Source of the DNA: Rhodothermaceae bacterium
GTDB taxonomy: Bacteria; Bacteroidota; Rhodothermia; Rhodothermales; Rubricoccaceae
DNA length: 8,934 nt
Reading direction: 5' to 3'
NCBI GenBank assembly: GCA_013003465.1
Contig: JABDIZ010000330.1
Span: 1 to 8,934, forward strand
Shown: positions 1 through 6,517 of the stretch, piece after piece
How positions within the stretch are numbered: position 1 is the first letter of the stretch
How the letters are laid out: each line of letters starts with the position of its first letter
The notes under the pieces: model-generated
The model's database searches: none
Told to the model about the DNA's origin: nothing
The model's input: the letters and a program-made list of their open reading frames with translations, nothing else
Program-made: the position numbers and the translations under genes

Positions 1-876
1 ATCACGCCCAACGGCGAGGTCAACGCGCTGGCCGCGCAGCTCGGCCGAACCGTCTTTGCCATTCCAGACATCCATGTGCTGCGGGAGACAGCTGATGTGG
101 CGGCGCACTCCGCCTTGCTGGGTCACCTGAACGCCACGACGCTTTTTGGTGGCCCCGTCGCCCTGGGCGAATGGGCCTACCTCGCCGGGCAGGACCGGAT
201 GCAGATACACACCACCGTACTCGACGCGTCGCAGCGTCCGTCCGCGCTCTTTCAGCGTCTTCGCCGCGAGGGGGCTTTGCCTGTGGCCGTGCGCCGCGAG
301 GGGGGCGTGATGCCGTTCCACGATGGACTAAACCTGTTGCCCGGCGACCGGGTGGTAGCCCTCCAGGCACTCACGGCTGCAGAGCCGCCGCACGATCAGT
401 TCGATGCGCTCGTTGAGCACGCGCCGATCCTGGACCTTGATGGGCCGCTCGGCGTGGCGGACTTCGTGAAGCAGGTCGCGCGTGTGCTGGCGCCGAGCGT
501 CGGGCTGACGCCCGAGGCCTTCATGGAGCAGATGCTCAGCCGTGAGGCTGAAAGCAGTACCGTCATCTTGCCGGGCCTGGCGATCCCGCACCTGCGGATG
601 GAGGGCGAGAACGTCTTCGCGCTGCTCATCGGGCGGTGCCGTGAGGGGATCCGGTTCCCCGGCGGCGAAGAGCCCGTGGTAGCCGCCTTCACGCTCGTCA
701 CCTCGGAAGACCAGCGGCATGTGCATCTCCGCGCGCTGGCTGCCATCGCCCATCTCGCCCAGCAGCCCGGCTTTGAGGCGCGCTGGCTGCAAGCGCCGGA
801 CGCCGAGGCGCTGCGCGATCTCCTCCTCCGCACCGAGCGACGGCGCGGCACCCTCGAGGTATCCTCAGTGACATGA
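1..876 (+). CDS. C-terminal part of a cation:proton antiporter with RCK and PTS EIIA domains (5' end outside window)
   Basis: The frame is open from base 1 to a TGA at 874-876 (291 codons visible), so the start lies upstream of the window. Codons 1-35 look like the end of an RCK/TrkA-N domain: the TPNGEVN stretch is typical of the last strand of antiporter-linked RCK domains. Codons about 60-125 fit RCK_C, with LPVAVRREG and a closing LLPGDRVVAL. Codons about 142-276 fit a PTS EIIA domain of the fructose/nitrogen type. The segment LPGLAIPHLR carries the expected phospho-accepting histidine at codon 197 (bases 589-591). The missing N-terminal half should be a CPA-type membrane domain exchanging Na+ or K+ for H+, but that is inferred from domain partners and context. 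The EIIA tail suggests control by a PTS phosphorelay. Gene nhaA follows after 31 bp on the same strand. The CPA1 versus CPA2 subfamily cannot be decided from what is visible. Confidence 0.8.
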   Translation: MTPNGEVNALAAQLGRTVFAIPDIHVLRETADVAAHSALLGHLNATTLFGGPVALGEWAYLAGQDRMQIHTTVLDASQRPSALFQRLRREGALPVAVRREGGVMPFHDGLNLLPGDRVVALQALTAAEPPHDQFDALVEHAPILDLDGPLGVADFVKQVARVLAPSVGLTPEAFMEQMLSREAESSTVILPGLAIPHLRMEGENVFALLIGRCREGIRFPGGEEPVVAAFTLVTSEDQRHVHLRALAAIAHLAQQPGFEARWLQAPDAEALRDLLLRTERRRGTLEVSSVT

Positions 877-907
877 TCCCCGCCTCATGCGCTAAGCTCC
901 TCCATCC

Positions 908-2335
908 ATGATCAACGTCATCGCGTCCATGCTCGTCCAACAAGAATCCGATTCCCGTCCGCCGGGGCGTGGAGCGCCGCGCCGCTCTGTTGCCTCCGCT
1001 TTTGCTGAATTCTTCCGCACAGAGGCAGCGGGTGGGGTGATCCTGCTCGCGTGTGCTGCGCTCGCCCTCATCTGGGCTAACAGTCCGCTGGCTGCCTCGT
1101 ATTTCCGCCTCTGGGAGACGACGGTAACCGCCGGAGCCGGACCGCTCGTGATTCAGAAACCGCTGTTGCTCTGGATCAATGATGGCCTGATGGCACTCTT
1201 CTTCTTCGTCGTGGGCTTGGAGATTAAGCGCGAGGTGCTGACGGGCGAACTCGCGGCGCCCCGCAAAGCCACCCTCGCCATCGTTGCAGCGGTCGGTGGG
1301 ATGGTGGCGCCCGCGGTGCTCTATCTCACCGTCAACGTGGGAACCGACGCTTCCGCAGGTTGGGGCATCCCGATGGCCACCGACATCGCCTTCGCCCTCG
1401 GCGTGCTGGCGCTCCTCGGGAGCCGCGCGCCGCTGGCGCTGAAAGTGTTTCTGACTGCCATCGCCATCGTAGACGACCTCGGTGCGGTGCTTGTCATCGC
1501 GCTCTTCTACACGTCGAAGCTCTCGCTCACGGCGCTCGGCATCGCCGGGGCCTTCTTCGTCGCGCTCGTGGCGGTGAACCGGCTCGGCATTCAGCGGACG
1601 CTCATCTACGCGCTGCTCGGACTCGGGCTGTGGGTGGCGATGCTCAAGTCGGGCGTCCACGCGACGGTGGCCGGGGTGCTCGTCGCCCTGACCATCCCGG
1701 CGCGCCGCCGCATCGACGCGCCGAGATTCTTGGCGGAGGCGAGGGATCTCGTCGGGCGTTTTTCGGAAGGCGTGAAGGAGGGCCGAGCCGAGCCGACCTC
1801 GGCGCAGCGCGATGCCGTGCATGCACTGGAGCACGCCTGCGAGCGGATCGAAACACCGCTGGCGCGTCTGGAACACGGTCTCCACGGCTGGGTCGCGTTC
1901 TTCATTATGCCCGTCTTCGCGCTGGCCAACGCGGGCGTCGCCCTCGGCGGTGATGTGCTGGCGATGCTCACCGATCCGGTCGCCATCGGCATCGGGCTCG
2001 GGCTGGTCCTCGGGAAGCAGGTGGGCGTATTCGGATTCGCCTGGGCTGCCGTGAAGACGGGACTGGCGAAACTTCCCGAGGGCGTCACGTGGGCGCAGGT
2101 CCACGGCGTCAGCTTGCTCACTGGCATCGGCTTCACGATGTCCATCTTCATTGCGAACCTCGCCTTCGTGGGTGTGCCAGAGCGGCTCGATAGCGCCAAG
2201 CTGGGTATTCTGGTAGCGTCCCTCATCTCGGGCGGGCTCGGCTGGTGGCGCCTCCGCCAGACGGCTCCCTCGCCCCCGGCAGATTCCTCGTCTCCGGTAG
2301 AAGAGCCTATCCTTTCGGAGATCGCCACCTCGTGA
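908..2335 (+). CDS. nhaA: Na+/H+ antiporter NhaA
   Basis: This is a 475-aa inner-membrane protein that exports Na+ (or Li+) in exchange for H+ in Na+ and alkaline pH homeostasis. Family hallmarks are intact: GLEIKRE at 103-109, MATDIAFALG with Asp159 (E. coli Asp133), the IVDDLGA pair Asp189/Asp190 (E. coli Asp163/164), GKQVG with Lys370 (E. coli Lys300), and GIGFTMSIFIA near 406-416. An insertion of about 40 residues lies between Arg269 and LEHGLH (321-326), in the cytoplasmic loop VIII-IX, making the protein longer than E. coli NhaA (388 aa). The N-terminal 35 residues and the acidic, Pro/Ser-rich last 25 are probably disordered. ATG 908 has no Shine-Dalgarno; ATG 929 (Met8) is an alternative start, since residues 1-7 carry no conserved feature. 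The stop codon overlaps the start of the next antiporter gene. Confidence 0.96.
   Translation: MINVIASMLVQQESDSRPPGRGAPRRSVASAFAEFFRTEAAGGVILLACAALALIWANSPLAASYFRLWETTVTAGAGPLVIQKPLLLWINDGLMALFFFVVGLEIKREVLTGELAAPRKATLAIVAAVGGMVAPAVLYLTVNVGTDASAGWGIPMATDIAFALGVLALLGSRAPLALKVFLTAIAIVDDLGAVLVIALFYTSKLSLTALGIAGAFFVALVAVNRLGIQRTLIYALLGLGLWVAMLKSGVHATVAGVLVALTIPARRRIDAPRFLAEARDLVGRFSEGVKEGRAEPTSAQRDAVHALEHACERIETPLARLEHGLHGWVAFFIMPVFALANAGVALGGDVLAMLTDPVAIGIGLGLVLGKQVGVFGFAWAAVKTGLAKLPEGVTWAQVHGVSLLTGIGFTMSIFIANLAFVGVPERLDSAKLGILVASLISGGLGWWRLRQTAPSPPADSSSPVEEPILSEIATS
2332..2335 (+). other. 4-bp GTGA stop/start overlap (translational coupling)
   Basis: The four bases GTGA hold both the GTG start of the CPA2 antiporter gene and the TGA stop of nhaA. 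This overlap is the usual sign of an operon with translational reinitiation. It also decides the CPA2 start in the absence of a Shine-Dalgarno sequence. Confidence 0.75.
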
Positions 2336-4353
2336 CTGTTCCCTTCTTCTTGGCGGCAGCGCCCCTGCCGTTCCTTGGCGAACTCGCGGCCCTTTTCGCC
2401 GCGAGCGTCGGGGTCGCCTACCTCTGCTACCGGTTGCGGCTCGTGCCCATTGTGGGATTCTTGCTGGCCGGGGTGCTGATCGGGCCGGGGGCACTTGGGC
2501 TCGTGCAGGACGAGACGCTGATCCAACAGGCCGCCGAGGTGGGCGTGATCCTGCTGCTATTCACCATCGGCATCGAGTTCAGCCTGGAGAAGCTGGCGCG
2601 CATCCGGCGCTTGATCGTCGTGGGCGGTGGGCTGCAGGTGGTCGTGACGGTAGGCTTGGTCACGCTTGCACTCGTGCCGTTCGGCGTGAGCGCCGGGACG
2701 GCGGTGTTCACGGGCTGTCTCGTGGCGCTGTCGTCTACGGCCATCGTGCTGGGGCTACTCTCGGAGCGGCGGGAAACCGACACTCCGGCCGGACGCGCCG
2801 CGCTGGGCGTGCTCATCTTTCAGGACCTCGCCATCGTGCTGATGGTGCTGCTCGTCCCGATCCTCGGCGGCACGGCAACCTCCGCTGGCGAGATCGCGTG
2901 GGCGCTCGGGAAGGCGGCGCTGGTGATCGTGCTGGTGATCGTGCTCGCGCGCCGTGTGATTCCGCCATTGCTCGATGTGATCGCGCGGACGCGGCGTCCC
3001 GAACTCTTCCTGATGGCCGTGCTGGCGCTGTGCCTCGGGACGGCCTGGCTCACTGGCCTCGCGGGGGTCAGTCTCGCGCTGGGTGCTTTCCTGGCGGGCC
3101 TGCTCGTCTCCGAGAGCCCCTACAGCCATCACGCGCTCAGCGAGGTGCTGCCCCTGCAAACCGTCTTCGCGGCCGTCTTCTTCGTGTCGATTGGGATGCT
3201 GCTCGATCCGGCGTTTCTGGTGGCGTACCTGCCGTGGGTGCTGGGCATCGCCGCCGTCGTGTTGCTGCTCAAGCTCGCCGTGACCGCGGGGAGCATCCTC
3301 GTGTTGCACTCCCCCGTGCGGACGGCCGTGCACAGCGGCCTGGCGCTGGCGCAGATCGGCGAGTTCTCGTTCGTGCTCGCCATCGCGGGTGCCGCCGTGG
3401 GGCTGACCCCGGCCGGGTTGGGCGAGGTCGGCTCGCAGGGCTTCATCGCTGTGACGGTGCTGCTCATGCTGGCCACGCCGTTTCTCGTCCAGGGCGCACC
3501 CCGCTTCGGCATGTGGCTGGAACGGCGGCTCCCGATGCAGCCCGCTCCCGACGCACCCGAAACGGGAGGCCCGCCCCTGGAAGACCACGTCATCATCGTG
3601 GGCTACGGACCCGCCGGGCAACGGCTGGCGCAGGTCCTCCGCAACACCGGGATTCCGTTTCTGGTGATGGACCTCAATCCGCAGTCGGTCGGGGCGGCGC
3701 GGGCCGAGGGGCTGGACGCGCGCTTCGGCGATGCGGCGCGGCGCCTCGCGCTCGAAGAAGCGCACCTCGACCGTGCCAAGCTGCTCGTGGTTGCCATCAA
3801 CGACCCGGCCGCAACCGAGCGCGCCGTGCATCTCGCGCGGCATCTCAACCCGACGCTTCAGATCCTGGTGCGGGCCCGCTATCTCGCCGAGATCGGCCCG
3901 CTCGAAGCGGCTGGGGCCGACATCGTGATCCCCGAAGAGTTAGAGGCAGCCGTGCGGCTGTTCGTGCTCACCCTTCAGGCCTACCTCGTCCCGCCAGAGG
4001 AAGTGGATCGGCAGGTGAGCCTGATCCGCACGGACGACTACGCTGTGTTGCGGGGGTCTATTCAGGAGGCCCACCTGATGGTGCTGCAAGGCCTGGACGA
4101 GGAAGGGCTGCACACGCGGGCCGTGGCTGTGCGCGAAGGCGCTTCGGCCGCGCAGCGCACGCTCGCCGAGTTAGCGTTGCGTCCTCGGCATGGCCTAACG
4201 GTCCTCGCGGTGCGTCGAGGAAGGAGCACATTGGCCAGCCCGGCCGGTGATTTTCGCGTCGAAGCGGGAGATCGCCTCGTGCTCATCGGGATGGCGGAGT
4301 CCTTCGCGGCGGCGGCCCCGCTGTTCCGCGCGAGTGCCGACGAGTCGGCGTAG
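2332..4353 (+). CDS. CPA2 (KefB/YbaL-type) cation:proton antiporter with RCK_N and RCK_C domains
   Basis: This is a 673-aa membrane antiporter exchanging K+ or Na+ for H+. Residues about 12-400 form the CPA2 membrane domain of roughly 12 hydrophobic helices, with VGFLLAGVLIGPG (41-53), LLLFTIGIEFS (74-84), the FQDLAIV motif at 163-169 (Gln and Asp of the transport site in Kef-type proteins) and GLALAQIGEFSFVLA (336-350). Residues 416-530 are RCK_N (TrkA-N) with the Rossmann glycine motif GYGPAG at 424-429 and an acidic Asp447 after the second strand, consistent with NAD(H) binding. Residues about 580-660 are RCK_C. I chose GTG 2332 because it overlaps the nhaA TGA as GTGA, and because helix 1 begins soon after it. 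An in-frame ATG at 2245 would add 29 non-hydrophobic residues inside nhaA. Ion preference (K+ or Na+) cannot be settled from sequence. Confidence 0.93.
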   Translation: MTVPFFLAAAPLPFLGELAALFAASVGVAYLCYRLRLVPIVGFLLAGVLIGPGALGLVQDETLIQQAAEVGVILLLFTIGIEFSLEKLARIRRLIVVGGGLQVVVTVGLVTLALVPFGVSAGTAVFTGCLVALSSTAIVLGLLSERRETDTPAGRAALGVLIFQDLAIVLMVLLVPILGGTATSAGEIAWALGKAALVIVLVIVLARRVIPPLLDVIARTRRPELFLMAVLALCLGTAWLTGLAGVSLALGAFLAGLLVSESPYSHHALSEVLPLQTVFAAVFFVSIGMLLDPAFLVAYLPWVLGIAAVVLLLKLAVTAGSILVLHSPVRTAVHSGLALAQIGEFSFVLAIAGAAVGLTPAGLGEVGSQGFIAVTVLLMLATPFLVQGAPRFGMWLERRLPMQPAPDAPETGGPPLEDHVIIVGYGPAGQRLAQVLRNTGIPFLVMDLNPQSVGAARAEGLDARFGDAARRLALEEAHLDRAKLLVVAINDPAATERAVHLARHLNPTLQILVRARYLAEIGPLEAAGADIVIPEELEAAVRLFVLTLQAYLVPPEEVDRQVSLIRTDDYAVLRGSIQEAHLMVLQGLDEEGLHTRAVAVREGASAAQRTLAELALRPRHGLTVLAVRRGRSTLASPAGDFRVEAGDRLVLIGMAESFAAAAPLFRASADESA

Positions 4354-4407
4354 TTTAGAGCAGACGGCGCTCGAAGCCTTCGTCCCCCGCCTGTACCCGA
4401 GCCATCC

Positions 4408-5370
4408 ATGACTCTGCTCCAGAGCTTTGCCCTGATGGGCATCGGCATTGTGCTGCTGCTGGCAGGTGCGGAGGCGCTCGTGCGCGGGTCGGCCGCGCTG
4501 GCGCTGCGCTTCGGGATCACGCCGCTCGTGGTGGGGCTGACCGTGGTGGCCTTCGGGACGAGCAGCCCCGAGTTAGTCGTGAGTGTGAAGGCCGCGCTGC
4601 AAGGCGATGGTGGATTCGCTATCGGCAATGTCGTCGGCTCGAACATCGCCAACCTCGCCCTCATCATCGGCGTCTCGGCGGCCCTTCGGCCGATGGTGAT
4701 CCAGAAGAAGCTCGTGCAGTGGGATCTCCCTGTGATGCTGGGCGCGTCGCTCGTCCTCGTGCTCCTCTTGCTTGATGGCTACCTGGGGCGCATCGAGGGC
4801 GGTCTGCTGGTCGTGGGCATCATCGCGTACCTCATCATCAGCATCCGGTCCTCGCGGCAGGAGGTACGGGCACAGAAAGAATTGGAGCTACCGGCCGAGG
4901 TGGAGGAGGTGCTGGCCGAGCCGAACAAACGCATCGGTCGTTACCTGTTGCTGACGGTCGGTGGGCTCGCCCTGCTGGTGGTGGGGGCAGATCAACTGCT
5001 GGAGGGCGCCATCAGCGCGGCCGAGCGTCTGGGCGTGAGCGAGGCCGTAATTGGCCTGACACTGGTAGCGCTCGGAACGAGCCTCCCCGAACTGGCGACC
5101 ACGATTGTGGCGGCCATGCGCGACCATGCCGAGATCGCTCTCGGCAACGCCATCGGCTCCAACGTCTTCAACACGCTGGGCGTGCTGGGGCCGGCCGCCC
5201 TCGTTGCCCCCATGGACCGGGCCGGCGTGGGTGATGATGCCCTGATCATCATGCTGGCCGTGTCGGTGTTCACGTTTGGCATCCTGTGGCGGGGCTTCCA
5301 GACGCACCGCTGGGAAGGGGCGCTGTTGCTGAGTATCTACGCCCTCTATCTCTGGTGGATCATCCAGTAG
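4408..5370 (+). CDS. Calcium/sodium antiporter, CaCA family (YrbG-like), copy 1
   Basis: This 320-aa, roughly ten-helix membrane protein has the two inverted alpha-repeats of the Ca2+:cation antiporter family and probably exports Ca2+ against Na+ or H+. The alpha-1 repeat has GTSSPE at 50-55 and GNVVGSNIAN at 73-82; alpha-2 has GTSLPE at 223-228 and GNAIGSNVFN at 246-255. Glu55 and Glu228 match the paired ion-binding glutamates of the M. jannaschii exchanger (Glu54, Glu213). Asn255 stands where that protein has Asp240. A charged cytoplasmic loop at about 147-177 separates the repeats. The length is normal for prokaryotic members. ATG 4408 has no Shine-Dalgarno and shares CCATCCATG with the nhaA start. 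The gene lies 54 bp after the CPA2 gene with no strong terminator between, so it may belong to the same transcript, and it is closed by a hairpin at 5374-5400. Confidence 0.94.
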   Translation: MTLLQSFALMGIGIVLLLAGAEALVRGSAALALRFGITPLVVGLTVVAFGTSSPELVVSVKAALQGDGGFAIGNVVGSNIANLALIIGVSAALRPMVIQKKLVQWDLPVMLGASLVLVLLLLDGYLGRIEGGLLVVGIIAYLIISIRSSRQEVRAQKELELPAEVEEVLAEPNKRIGRYLLLTVGGLALLVVGADQLLEGAISAAERLGVSEAVIGLTLVALGTSLPELATTIVAAMRDHAEIALGNAIGSNVFNTLGVLGPAALVAPMDRAGVGDDALIIMLAVSVFTFGILWRGFQTHRWEGALLLSIYALYLWWIIQ

Positions 5371-5373
5371 GGA

Positions 5374-5413
5374 ACGAAGAGCCCCGGTTAGGGCGTTCGT
5401 AGCTTTCTTCTCT
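5374..5413 (+). terminator. Probable intrinsic terminator after CaCA antiporter copy 1
   Basis: The arms ACGAA (5374-5378) and TTCGT (5396-5400) enclose GCCC (5381-5384) and GGGC (5391-5394). That gives nine pairs with a 2x1 internal loop and a six-base terminal loop. A T-rich run (TTTCTTCTCT, 5404-5413) follows directly. The structure starts four bases after the stop codon of the upstream gene. Confidence 0.55.
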
Positions 5414-5449
5414 GATGGGGCCGTTTGTCCGATCTCAGCTACCCTGCCT

Positions 5450-6427
5450 ATGCGTGCCTTCTGTTTGCTTTTCGCGCTGTCCCTGACGCTGCCGCTCTTT
5501 ATCGATCCGGCGGCGGCGCAGTCGCGGCGCCTCTACAATCAGGCAGAACTCGAAGAACTCCTCTACGCGCGCCGCGACAGCCTGGAGTTGCTGCCCGAGG
5601 TGACGTACCAGCACTACGTGCTCCAGCACCCGACGAACAACTCGATCTGGGCGCGCCACGACCTCTACGAACTCGTCGGCGATGGCGATGCGGAGGCGGG
5701 CAAGGCGCGTCTGGGCATGGTGGAGTTCTTCAACCGGACCAAGGTCCACGACCTCGGCATCGGCGACACGCTGATCCTGCCGAGCCACTACGACCTCGAC
5801 CCGCGCGCCTATTCACCCTTCCCGCGCTATTACGCGGGGGCAGCCGACTTCGATAAGCTGTTCATCATCCACAAGGGCGTGCAGGCGTGGGCCGGCTATG
5901 AGCAGGGGCGGCTCGCTCGGTGGGGGCTCGTCAACACGGGGGCGGAGGAGAGCCGGACACCGGCTGGGCGCTTCAACTTCAACTGGAAGGAGCAGCGCCG
6001 CGTCTCCACGCTGAGCCCGCCCGGCGAGACGTGGCTGATGCGCTACGTGTTCAACTTCCATCACGAGCGCGGCATCCACATCCACCAGTACCAGATGCCG
6101 ACGGGCGAACCTGCTAGCCACGGCTGTGTCCGCCTGATCCTGGCCGATGCGCGCTGGATCTACGACTGGGCCGATAGCTGGCGCACGACGGCGGGAACGG
6201 GCAACCGTGGACTGCCGAGCGCCAACGGACGCATTGTGGAGCAGGGCACCACGGTGCTCGTCCTCGGTGATGGCGAGGAGCCGGACGGCCCGCCGCAGCG
6301 CTTCGTCGACACGGTGAACGGCCCGACCCTGCGCGTCGTCGAACTGCCCAACCATCCGTACGACGTACCGCCGGGCTCGCCGCAGCAGCAGATGTTCGAC
6401 CGCCAGCGCACGCAGTCCAACTCCTGA
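5450..6427 (+). CDS. Secreted L,D-transpeptidase (YkuD domain)
   Basis: This is a 325-aa exported cell-wall enzyme. L,D-transpeptidases make 3-3 peptidoglycan cross-links or attach proteins to the wall through an active-site cysteine. Residues 1-23 form a clear Sec signal peptide: Arg2, a hydrophobic core, then an AAA-Q cleavage site. This supports ATG 5450 as the start. Residues about 27-130 are not recognised as a whole, but the segment NRTKVHDLGIGDTLILPSHY (95-114) resembles the end of a LysM repeat. The YkuD domain covers about 133-272, with GIHIH (His210, His212) and the catalytic motif SHGCVR at 223-228 (nucleophile Cys226). The usual last Asn/Met region is replaced by Arg, which is common in this family. 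The C-terminal 50 residues are polar and Gln-rich. The gene lies alone between two hairpins and between the two CaCA paralogues. The exact wall substrate is unknown. Confidence 0.9.
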   Translation: MRAFCLLFALSLTLPLFIDPAAAQSRRLYNQAELEELLYARRDSLELLPEVTYQHYVLQHPTNNSIWARHDLYELVGDGDAEAGKARLGMVEFFNRTKVHDLGIGDTLILPSHYDLDPRAYSPFPRYYAGAADFDKLFIIHKGVQAWAGYEQGRLARWGLVNTGAEESRTPAGRFNFNWKEQRRVSTLSPPGETWLMRYVFNFHHERGIHIHQYQMPTGEPASHGCVRLILADARWIYDWADSWRTTAGTGNRGLPSANGRIVEQGTTVLVLGDGEEPDGPPQRFVDTVNGPTLRVVELPNHPYDVPPGSPQQQMFDRQRTQSNS

Positions 6428-6449
6428 TCGGGTCCGTGAACTTTCTTCT

Positions 6450-6482
6450 GGAGCCTCCGAAGGCGAAGCTTTCGGGGGCTCC
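6450..6482 (+). terminator. Strong hairpin after the L,D-transpeptidase gene, probable terminator
   Basis: The arms 6450-6462 and 6470-6482 pair over 13 positions (11 Watson-Crick, two G-T). The seven bases between them, GCGAAGC, add two more pairs and leave a GAA triloop. The downstream tract is only weakly T-rich (GGTCGTTTGC), so this is not a canonical intrinsic terminator. Its position 22 bp after the stop and its strength favour a termination or mRNA 3'-end role. Confidence 0.55.
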
Positions 6483-6517
6483 GGTCGTTTGCGGGTGATC
6501 TCATCAGTCCGTCGTCT

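Noticed and set aside
2245..2331. Upstream ATG start for the CPA2 antiporter
   Set aside because: It would add 29 polar residues and overlap nhaA by 91 bases. The GTG at 2332 gives a natural N-terminus and a GTGA overlap.
698..2494. Long open frame on the - strand opposite nhaA (598 codons)
   Set aside because: Its translation is rich in Arg, Glu, His and Gly with no recognisable domain, and it lies opposite a gene with all NhaA hallmarks. Long antisense frames are expected in GC-rich coding DNA.
2755..3843. Open frame on the - strand opposite the CPA2 antiporter (362 codons)
   Set aside because: It has the same low-complexity, charged composition and no motif, and is fully covered by a well-supported gene.
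2898..4250. Second-frame + strand open frame inside the CPA2 gene (450 codons)
   Set aside because: It is Arg/Ala/Gly-rich without hydrophobic helices or motifs, and overlaps the conserved RCK-bearing frame.
4336..4349. Short inverted repeat GCCGA/TCGGC at the end of the CPA2 gene
   Set aside because: It has only five pairs inside coding sequence and a weak tail after it. It is not convincing as a terminator, so transcription into CaCA copy 1 stays possible.
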